Assembly (NCBI RefSeq): GCF_026004055.1 | Contig: NZ_BPIJ01000002.1 | Location: 869,803 to 933,802 of the forward strand | Length of the DNA stretch: 64,000 bases | Reading direction: 5' to 3' | From: Meiothermus sp. | GTDB lineage: Bacteria > Deinococcota > Deinococci > Deinococcales > Thermaceae | In this document: piece by piece, positions 42,318 through 49,060 of the stretch | How positions within the stretch are numbered: the stretch's first letter is position 1 | Layout of the letters: every line of letters begins with the position of its first letter | The notes under the pieces: model-generated | What the model saw: only the letters and a program-made list of their open reading frames with translations | The model's database searches: none | What the model was told of the DNA's origin: nothing | Made by a program: the position numbers and the translations under genes

Positions 42318-42782
42318 GTGGGCTACTTTGGCGAACTACGCGCAGCGGTGGGCTCTCGTCCCCTCCTGATGGTGGGGGCCGGGGTGCTTTTGTTGGACGA
42401 ACAAAACCGCGTGCTGCTGCAACACCGCACCGACACCCACGACTGGTCCACGCCAGGGGGCGCCTGCGAGCTGGGCGAGAGCCTGGAAGCGACCGCCCGG
42501 CGCGAACTACTGGAAGAAACCGGCCTCGAGGTGGGCGACCTGCGCCTGTTTGCGCTGTTGTCCGGCCCCGAATACTACTACCGCTACCCCAACGGCGACG
42601 AGGTGTACAACGTGAGCGCCATGTTTGTGGGCCGCTATAAGGGCGAGCCCCTCCGGCCCGACCCAGCGGAAACCAAAGAGCTTCGATTTTTTGCCCTAGA
42701 CGACCTGCCGCCTCTGATGGGGCCGGTAAATCAGAAAGCCCTGGAAATGCTCAAACAAGCCCTTACCCAAGGAGACCTATGA
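42318..42782 (+). CDS. Nudix hydrolase
   Basis: A 154-aa Nudix protein with the full box GGACELGESLEATARRELLE followed by ETGLEV (residues about 47-72). It starts at GTG right after the kinase stop and overlaps the aldolase start (ATGA). Nudix proteins hydrolyse nucleoside diphosphate derivatives; its place in a sugar operon suggests a housekeeping or NAD/ADP-sugar-clearing role. Substrate cannot be told. Confidence 0.85.
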   Translation: MGYFGELRAAVGSRPLLMVGAGVLLLDEQNRVLLQHRTDTHDWSTPGGACELGESLEATARRELLEETGLEVGDLRLFALLSGPEYYYRYPNGDEVYNVSAMFVGRYKGEPLRPDPAETKELRFFALDDLPPLMGPVNQKALEMLKQALTQGDL

Positions 42783-43768
42783 AGACCACCCCCGCCAAGG
42801 CCCGGGCTTTTGCCCGTATCGGAGATGGCGCTATGCGGTTTGGCACCCTGGCCATTGACCAGCGACCCCCCTTGATGCACCTGGTCGCCCAGGCCCTGGG
42901 CCGCGACCCCGAACAGGTAGGGCCCCAGGTGACCGAGCTAAAGGGCCTGCTGGCCGAGACCCTGGGCCGTGCCGTGACCGGTATCCTGATTGACCCGCAC
43001 TACGCCTTCCCGGCGGCCATGCCCACCCTGCCGCGCGAGACCGGCCTGATGCTGACCCTCGAGCACCACCGCTTCGAGACTACCCCGGAAGGCTGGCGCA
43101 AGAGTGCTGTCATTCCCGGCTGGAGCGTGGAGCAGGCCGTGCGCATGGGCGCCGATGGCCTAAAGCTTCTGGCCTGGCACCGGCCCGACGCCCCGCCCGA
43201 GGTAGTGGAGCACCAGCTAAACCTGGTGCGCGAGGTGGGCGAGCAGTGCAAAAAAGCCGACCGCCTGTTCATCTTTGAGGTGCTGCCCTACCCCCTTCCC
43301 GGTGAGGACGCCGCAACCTACAAGGCCCGGTTACGCGAGATGTCGCTCGAGATTGCCGCGGCCTTTGCCGACCCCGGCTTTCACGTGGATCTCTACAAGC
43401 TGGCCTTTCCGGGGGCCGCCGAGCACGTGAAGGAGTTTGGCGGCAGCGGCTACTCGCTGACAGACCTGGAAGCCGACATGCGCGAATACACCAAGCTGCC
43501 CGCCCCCTGGCTGCTGCTTTCGGGGGGCCTGGGGGCTGATCAGTTCGTGCAGATGCTGGAAGCGGCCCTGGCCGCCGGGGCGCGGGGTTACCTGGCAGGC
43601 CGCGCGGTCTGGCAGCACCCCCTGCGCTTTTATCCCGACCACAACCGGGTGCGGGAGGCTTTGCGCGAGGAGGGCCTGGAGACCCTTGACCGCTTGAACG
43701 AACTCCTGCGTACCCTCAAGCCCATGTACCCCGAGGCAGAATGGCAGCTCGCCGGGGTGGCCGGGTAG
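42779..43768 (+). CDS. Class I aldolase of the LacD/YihT type (candidate sulfofructose-1-phosphate aldolase)
   Basis: A 329-aa TIM-barrel aldolase. It matches LacD/YihT landmarks: FGTLAIDQRPPL, GADGLKLLAWHRPD, the probable Schiff-base Lys in FHVDLYKLAFPG, PWLLLSGGLGADQF and GARGYLAGRAVWQ. YihT splits sulfofructose 1-phosphate into dihydroxyacetone phosphate and sulfolactaldehyde. It could instead be a tagatose-bisphosphate aldolase, but the operon has no galactose genes. It is the last gene of the operon. Confidence 0.74.
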   Translation: MKTTPAKARAFARIGDGAMRFGTLAIDQRPPLMHLVAQALGRDPEQVGPQVTELKGLLAETLGRAVTGILIDPHYAFPAAMPTLPRETGLMLTLEHHRFETTPEGWRKSAVIPGWSVEQAVRMGADGLKLLAWHRPDAPPEVVEHQLNLVREVGEQCKKADRLFIFEVLPYPLPGEDAATYKARLREMSLEIAAAFADPGFHVDLYKLAFPGAAEHVKEFGGSGYSLTDLEADMREYTKLPAPWLLLSGGLGADQFVQMLEAALAAGARGYLAGRAVWQHPLRFYPDHNRVREALREEGLETLDRLNELLRTLKPMYPEAEWQLAGVAG

Positions 43769-44107
43769 CTACTCCCGCGTCACCCGGTAGTGAATACCCT
43801 TCGCATCGACCCGGATCAGGTGCAGTATTGGCCCAGCCCCGGTCATCTCGAAAAAGGCTTCGAACGCCTCGCTCTGGTTGTTGAAGCGGTTGGTAAGGGT
43901 TAGGCGCCAGTCGCTCAGGGTCATGCGGCCCTGGTACTTTTGCGAGTAAAACTGCTGCGAACCCACAAAGCCGCTGGCCCCATTGTGCGTGGAGCTATAG
44001 CTTCCGTTGCGGTTGAAGGTGAAGGTATCGGCCATGCTCACCGCGTTCGTGCCCGCATAGGCCCCCGTAACCGAGTTGTAGTACTGCCCGGCGGCAGCTC
44101 TGCTCGA
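43769..44107 (-). pseudogene. C-terminal remnant of an unidentified protein
   Basis: The open frame reads from about 44105 (SSRAAAGQYYNSVTGAYAGT) to a stop at 43769, with FTFNRNGSYSSTHNGASGFV and MTLSDWRLTLTNRFNNQSEA. This resembles the second half of small beta-barrel proteins that follow a missing N-terminus. A TGA blocks the frame upstream, at the point where the zinc-ribbon gene begins, so the gene is probably truncated. The shortest expressible form starts at ATG 44041. Confidence 0.5.
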
Positions 44108-44114
44108 GGTTCAC

Positions 44115-44342
44115 TTGCCGGTGACTCTCAAAACTTGCGACGAATGCGGGAGCTTGTTCTTTGCGGACATGTCGCGCATGGATGCACTGTGCCCAGAGTG
44201 CGCACATCTGCTGTACGGATATGAGCCCTGTATCCACACCTTTGTGAACGGGCGTTGTGCGAACTGCCATTGGGACGGCTCTGTTTCGGAATATGGTCGG
44301 AAGCTGAAACAAGAGCGAGGCGATGGCGGTTTGGATGCGTGA
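44115..44342 (+). CDS. Small zinc-ribbon protein
   Basis: A 75-aa protein with two cysteine pairs (CDECG, CPECA) followed by a second set with CIHTF and CANCHWDG, enough for two zinc sites. TTG 44115 is chosen because GAGG lies five bases upstream. The family and role are unknown. It is followed within 20 bases by the second copy of the 340-bp MITE. Confidence 0.52.
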   Translation: MPVTLKTCDECGSLFFADMSRMDALCPECAHLLYGYEPCIHTFVNGRCANCHWDGSVSEYGRKLKQERGDGGLDA

Positions 44343-44362
44343 CTCATGTGCGGAGTGATCTA

Positions 44363-44702
44363 GTGGTCTGGTAACTAAATTTCCGAAGTTTTGTACCGCA
44401 CACCGAATACATCGATGTAGAGATTCCATCCCACTTCGGCCCTCGAGATGGCCTAAAAACGCCCTCCCTACCGCGTAGGGAGGGTGGGGGAGGGTATCAG
44501 GCAAGGCCCCCAATCCGCTGCGTGAAGGGCCAGGTCAGCCACCCCACCTGGCCTCCCCTACGCAGTAGGGGAGGGAAGGGGCGAAGCGGGGTGGGGTGCT
44601 TTTTGCATGACCGTACAGGCAAGGCACCGAAGGCCCAGGTTTACGAGACACGGCGCGTTCTGAAGGCTAAACCCCATACTGCGTATTTTGTTACCAGACC
44701 AC
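44363..44702. mobile_element. 340-bp MITE-like element, copy 2
   Basis: Termini GTGGTCTGGTAACTAAATTTCCG and, inverted, GTGGTCTGGTAACAAAATACG, flanked by CTA on the left and TAG on the right. The interior differs from the other two copies by only a few bases. No gene is inside; the recurring reading frame starting MKGQVSHP is a by-product of the repeat. Confidence 0.83.
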
Positions 44703-44722
44703 TAGTATGTAAATTTCAGGGT

Positions 44723-44835
44723 TCATTCCGAACGAAGCGAAGAGGGGTGAGGAATCCGATGCACTCGAGTCCCCTGTATTCTCCAACCCTTTGCAGAACC
44801 AGATTCCTCGTCGCACTGCGTGCGCCTCGGAATGA
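44723..44835. repeat. REP-like imperfect palindrome
   Basis: TCATTCCGAACGAAG (from 44723) through GAGGAATC pairs imperfectly with GATTCCTCGTC through GGAATGA (to 44835). The overall form resembles the widespread intergenic repeats around CATTCC/GGAATG. It occupies most of the gap between the MITE and the Gfo/Idh gene. Confidence 0.5.
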
Positions 44836-44909
44836 TGGTGGGGGTCGAGGGGCGCCGCTGAGTTTTTTGAGAAAACCCCCGCCTTGTTATACAGACTACT
44901 GATTATGCG

Positions 44910-46127
44910 CTATGCCAGATGCCCCAGCCCATTCGCCTCCAGCAACTCCTTCACCATCACCTTTTCCCCCCGCTTGACCGACTCCTCCGCCGCCACCCCC
45001 ACCACCACACTCCAAAAGCCCTCTTCGGCAGTGGCTGCGGTAGAGGGCTGGCCGTCCATGGCCTCGATCCAGCGCAGGTGCTCGTAGTAGGTGGCCCCGC
45101 TATGGCCGGTCTCCTCGATGACGGCAGGGTAGCTGGGGGTCATGGTGCGGGAGGTGCGGTCGGGAAGGGCGATCACTTCCAGGTAGTTCTCCCACTTGGA
45201 GTAGGCCTGGCCGTTCACGCCCTCGCTGGCCTTGAGGCGGCCTTCGTCGCCGCAGATGACGATTTCCTCATAGACCATGGGGGCAAACATGCACAGGTTG
45301 AAGTTGGCCCGCACCCCGTTTTGGTATTCCACAATCACAAAGGCGTTGTCCAGGATGTCGGATTTCTCGCCGCCGTACTCGAAGTCCTTGAAATTGACCG
45401 CCTGGCTGCCCGTGGCATAGACCGTTACCGGGCGCGACTCGGCAAACAGATTGAACAGGTCGAAGTAGTGGCAGCACTTTTCTACCAGGGTGCCGCCCGA
45501 GTACTTGGAGAACTTGTTCCACTGCTTCACTTTGTCCAGGAAAGGCTCGCGGTGCTCGAGGATGGTTAGGGTCTTGATCTCACCCAGGCTACGCCGCACT
45601 TTGGCCTCGTGAATGGCCTCCACGTAGATGGGCTTGTAGCGATATTGAAGGCCAATTTGCAGCACCTTGGGATAGTTTTGCGCGATCTGCCAGATTTCGT
45701 AGGCATCCTTCAGGTTGGTGGCCATGGGCTTTTCCAGCAGGATGTGTTTGCCCGACTGCACGGCCACCTTCAGCACCTCGAGGTGGGTGTGGTTGGGGGT
45801 GCAGATAATCAGGCCATCCACCGCCGGGTCGTTGCAGGCGGCCTCGAGGCTCTCGTAGACCACCAGGGGCTCCGGGCTAAACTGGGCCTTGATGCGCTTG
45901 GCGGCCTCCACGCTGCTCTCGTTGGGGTCGTAGACGCCGTGGACGGTGCAGCGGCCCTCGAGCAGCGTGACCCGGATATGCTCCTGGCCGTTCACCCCCA
46001 CCCCGATCACATTAAAGCGGTACTTGAGCGGGCCCGGATCCATCAGGAAGCGGTCTTCGGCGGGCACGTAGGCAAACTTGGGGGTGAGCGCGTGGAGCCG
46101 GTTGGCGAACTCCTTGTTGCGTTTCAT
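44910..46127 (-). CDS. Gfo/Idh/MocA-family oxidoreductase-like protein
   Basis: A 405-aa NAD-binding protein with the Rossmann motif NVIGVGVNGQEHIRV and the family EKP motif (ILLEKPMATN) near residue 110. A substrate domain carries SGGTLVEKCCHYFDLFNLF. ATG 46127 directly follows an operator related to that of the sulfosugar operon, with no ribosome site, so its mRNA may be leaderless. I recall NAD-dependent sulfoquinovosidases (GH188) belonging to this fold, making that a candidate role; inositol- or sugar-dehydrogenase is the fallback. Confidence 0.75.
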   Translation of the reverse strand: MKRNKEFANRLHALTPKFAYVPAEDRFLMDPGPLKYRFNVIGVGVNGQEHIRVTLLEGRCTVHGVYDPNESSVEAAKRIKAQFSPEPLVVYESLEAACNDPAVDGLIICTPNHTHLEVLKVAVQSGKHILLEKPMATNLKDAYEIWQIAQNYPKVLQIGLQYRYKPIYVEAIHEAKVRRSLGEIKTLTILEHREPFLDKVKQWNKFSKYSGGTLVEKCCHYFDLFNLFAESRPVTVYATGSQAVNFKDFEYGGEKSDILDNAFVIVEYQNGVRANFNLCMFAPMVYEEIVICGDEGRLKASEGVNGQAYSKWENYLEVIALPDRTSRTMTPSYPAVIEETGHSGATYYEHLRWIEAMDGQPSTAATAEEGFWSVVVGVAAEESVKRGEKVMVKELLEANGLGHLA

Positions 46128-46128
46128 G

Positions 46129-46151
46129 ATTTTAGATTGTAAATCTAAAAT
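46129..46151 (-). promoter_or_regulatory. Operator palindrome and -10 at the Gfo/Idh start
   Basis: Perfect inverted repeat ATTTTAGATT-GTA-AATCTAAAAT. It shares the 9-mer ATTTTAGAT with the operator at 33331-33352. On the minus strand it contains TACAAT (46136-46141), which ends eight bases before the ATG, consistent with transcription starting at the start codon. Confidence 0.65.
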
Positions 46152-46419
46152 TGCCGAGAGGGAAGCCCGGCCAAGATTTTCTTGGGGCCGTCGGTACAGC
46201 CACATCTCCATGGCCTTGCATAACCGCCCAACCCCGATTCGTCCCGTCCCCCACGCCGCAGAGAGGGCCAGTCTCTTCGAAGTGCAAAGGGATTTCTACG
46301 CGAAGCAGCCCCAAAACGCGGCCTCGAGGGAGCAAATGCGGGTTGTGTAGCCCTGCAATAAAGACTGGCGGGAGACCTCCATAAAACGTGAAGGCCTGGT
46401 ACGTTGCGTGCGGGCCCGG

Positions 46420-47361
46420 CTACAAAGAACCCAGCACGTAGGCCCCCCAGAACAAACTTGCCAGCAGCAAAAAGCCCAGTAAGAGGCCTAGCCCAACGCT
46501 CCCCACACCCAGAATCAGCCCTACCTGAACCAGCACAGCGCAGACGACCCACACCACCAGCACGGTTCTGACCGGGTTGCGCAGGTGGAGCTGGTTGAGG
46601 CGGTCGTAGGTGTGATCCCGGTCGCCGTCGAAAATGGGTTTACCGCGTCGCCAGCGGCGGATGATGCCTGCGGCCATGTCGTAAAGCGGAAAGCTTAGCA
46701 TCACCCCTGCCGCCAAAAAGGCAGTCCAGCTCTGGGCTGCTGCCGTTAGCCACAAAAGGGCCAGCAGATACCCCACCGAGAGGCTGCCGCTATCGCCCAT
46801 GAAGGTACGGGCCTGGGGAAAGTTCCAGAGCAAGAACCCCAGCAGACTACCGGCCAGCGCCAGGGTTAAGGGGATTTCGCTCGAGCCCCACAGCAAAACC
46901 GCCAGGCCCACCACCGAGATCAGCGCACTCCCAGAAGCAAGACCGTTCATGCCGTCAATCAGGTTTACGGCGTTCGACATCACCGGCACCAGGGCCAGGG
47001 CCAGCACCAGCCCAACCCAGCCCAGCAGTCCCCAAAAATGCCAGCCCAGGGCCAGCCCCGCCAGCAGCTCGGCCAGCAGGCGCAGCCGGGGCGAGAGGCC
47101 GAAGCGGTCGTCCAGCGCGCCCGTTAGGGCGATCACCAACAAGCCCAAAAGGGCCCAGCCGGTCAGCGCTTGGGTGAAGTAGCCCCACAACGCCACGCTG
47201 GCCACAATGCCCACCCCGCCAAAGCGGGGGGTGGGGCGGGTGTGGATTTTGATGGCCCCGGGCCGATCCACAATGCCCAGGGTACGGGCCAGAGGAATGC
47301 TCAGGCCTACCAGCAGGTAAGAGGTCAGCGTCGCAAAAAGGAAGAGGAAAAGCTCATTCAT
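46420..47361 (-). CDS. WecA/MraY-type polyprenyl-phosphate sugar-phosphate transferase
   Basis: A 313-aa polytopic enzyme that starts lipid-linked glycan synthesis by moving a sugar phosphate onto undecaprenyl phosphate. Signatures are HTRPTPRFGGVGI, the Mg-binding ALDDRFGL, NAVNLIDGMNGLASG, RTFMGDSGSLSVGYLLALL and the cytoplasmic GDRDHTYDRL. It is WecA-like rather than MraY-like in length. ATG 47361 is used. It opens the surface-glycan region. Confidence 0.88.
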   Translation of the reverse strand: MNELFLFLFATLTSYLLVGLSIPLARTLGIVDRPGAIKIHTRPTPRFGGVGIVASVALWGYFTQALTGWALLGLLVIALTGALDDRFGLSPRLRLLAELLAGLALGWHFWGLLGWVGLVLALALVPVMSNAVNLIDGMNGLASGSALISVVGLAVLLWGSSEIPLTLALAGSLLGFLLWNFPQARTFMGDSGSLSVGYLLALLWLTAAAQSWTAFLAAGVMLSFPLYDMAAGIIRRWRRGKPIFDGDRDHTYDRLNQLHLRNPVRTVLVVWVVCAVLVQVGLILGVGSVGLGLLLGFLLLASLFWGAYVLGSL

Positions 47362-47662
47362 GGTAGCCTCTGTTGCCCCGCGCCATGCAGGTCTCACAGA
47401 GCCCTGCACATCCGGCCGGGCCCACCTATTCTGAGCATAGGGGCTTTCCTTTGAGAACTCGGTTTTTTTGCCGCAGTCTGCGGATGATTGAGGCTGGAAT
47501 AAAGCGTGACGCGATACGTTACAAAACATGAATTTCTTAAATGTTGCTTAACGTTTATCAAAAAAAGCTCTCGTCTTATGGCTATATCGTCGTAACGGCG
47601 GGTTCGGGCAAGCGAGGTCTTGCCTGGGCTCGAGCCTCACCAAACCCTGGGAGCCCTGACAC
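47362..47662. other. Intergenic promoter region, AT-rich
   Basis: These 301 bases separate two divergent genes. 47500-47600 is unusually AT-rich for this genome (ATGAATTTCTTAAATG, TTTATCAAAAAAAGC) and probably holds promoters for both directions. I see no RNA gene or convincing operator in it. Confidence 0.45.
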
Positions 47663-49060
47663 ATGAGAGTTGTTTTAATTCTTTTTTTGGCCGCGGTGCT
47701 TGCCGCCTGTAGCACCGAAACCACCCCACCCCCTGCCGGCAGCCCCAGCGTGCGCATCCTGAGCCCGGTGAGCGGGGCCAGCCTGAGCAGCCAGAGCGCC
47801 ACCGTCCAGGTAGCCGCCAGCGACGATACCGGCGTAACGCGCCTCACCTACGCCCTCAACGGTGCCGCCGAGGTGGCGGTTTCCATTACGCCCGGCCCCG
47901 CGGTAAACGCCAGCTTTACCGTGGCCAACCTGCGTTTGGGCAGCAACACCATTGTGGTAACCGCCTACGACGCCGATGGACTCAAAGGCAGCGCCAGCCT
48001 AAACATTCAGGTCAACACGGCCAGTAGCCCCATCGGCCTGCCCATCCCCAGCGGAACCACCTTCTACGTGGGGCCCGGCGGCAGCAACGCCAACGACGGC
48101 TCGCGCGAGCGGCCCTGGGCTACCATCAGCTACGGCGCTTCCCGGCTCAAGCCGGGCCAGATTCTGCGGGTGCTCCCCGGCACCTACAACGAGGCGGTGA
48201 GCGTGGCCGTGAGCGGTACTGCTTCCCAGCGCATCGTGATTGCCGCCGACAGCCGCTGGGCGGCCAAGGTCAACGCCCAGGGGGCCTTGTTCGGCATCGA
48301 CGTGCGCGGTAGCTATGTGGACATCATCGGCTTTGAGGTGACCGGGGCTACCAACAGCGGCATCATTAGCTGGCAGCCCTACAACCGCTTTTTGTACAAC
48401 CATGTGTACGGCATCCGGGCCCAGTGCGACTCCAACGGCGGGGCGGGGGTCAATATGAGCTCGCCCGACTCCTCCGACGGGGTGATGCTGGGCAACCTTG
48501 TCCACGACATCGGCGACCTTTCAGCGGGTTCGTGCACCCGCATCCACGGCATCTACCAGGGCGCGCCGCGCGGGGTGGTGCAAAACAACATCACCTACCG
48601 GGCTCGAGGCTTCGGCATCACTACCTGGCACGCCGCTACTGCTGTTACCATCAGCAACAACCTCTCGTTTGCCAACCTCTACGGCGGCATCTCGGTAGGT
48701 TCGGGCGACAACACCCGCGGCAACAGGGCCGAGAACTTCCTGGTGGCCAACAACATCGTGGTGGGCAACCCCCGCGGCATCAGCGAGGAGAACAACACCG
48801 GGGTCAACCGCTTCGTGGCCAACCTGGTCTGGAACAACACCACCAACTGGCGGCTGCAGACCAGCAGCCAGCAGGGCAGCCTGAGCCTCGACCCCGGGTT
48901 TGTAAACTTCAAGCCCGACGGCAGCGGCGACTACACCCTGCAAAGCAACAGTCCGGCCATAGACAAAGGCATCGAAGAGCGGGCCCCGGAGCTCGACTTC
49001 CAGGCCAAACCCCGCCGACAAGGAGCGACCCTCGACCTTGGCCCCTTCGAGGTGCGCTAA
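47663..49060 (+). CDS. Surface lipoprotein with Ig-like and parallel beta-helix domains
   Basis: A 465-aa lipoprotein with lipobox LAACS and a Pro-rich linker. An Ig/cadherin-like domain spans about residues 28-115 (VRILSPVSGASLSSQSATVQ). A right-handed beta-helix of the pectate-lyase-like type follows, starting FYVGPGGSNANDGSRERPWA with many N-rich turns (NNITYRARGFGI, VANNIVVGNPRGI). Such proteins bind or trim polysaccharides. No catalytic set could be identified. Its stop overlaps the convergent oxidase gene. Confidence 0.8.
   Translation: MRVVLILFLAAVLAACSTETTPPPAGSPSVRILSPVSGASLSSQSATVQVAASDDTGVTRLTYALNGAAEVAVSITPGPAVNASFTVANLRLGSNTIVVTAYDADGLKGSASLNIQVNTASSPIGLPIPSGTTFYVGPGGSNANDGSRERPWATISYGASRLKPGQILRVLPGTYNEAVSVAVSGTASQRIVIAADSRWAAKVNAQGALFGIDVRGSYVDIIGFEVTGATNSGIISWQPYNRFLYNHVYGIRAQCDSNGGAGVNMSSPDSSDGVMLGNLVHDIGDLSAGSCTRIHGIYQGAPRGVVQNNITYRARGFGITTWHAATAVTISNNLSFANLYGGISVGSGDNTRGNRAENFLVANNIVVGNPRGISEENNTGVNRFVANLVWNNTTNWRLQTSSQQGSLSLDPGFVNFKPDGSGDYTLQSNSPAIDKGIEERAPELDFQAKPRRQGATLDLGPFEVR

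Noticed and set aside
44723-44835. Possible CRISPR-like or ncRNA signal in the palindromic intergenic DNA (also 32013-32121)
   Set aside because: These are single fold-back units, not regularly spaced direct repeats with spacers, and no cas gene is in the window. No CRISPR array was found anywhere.
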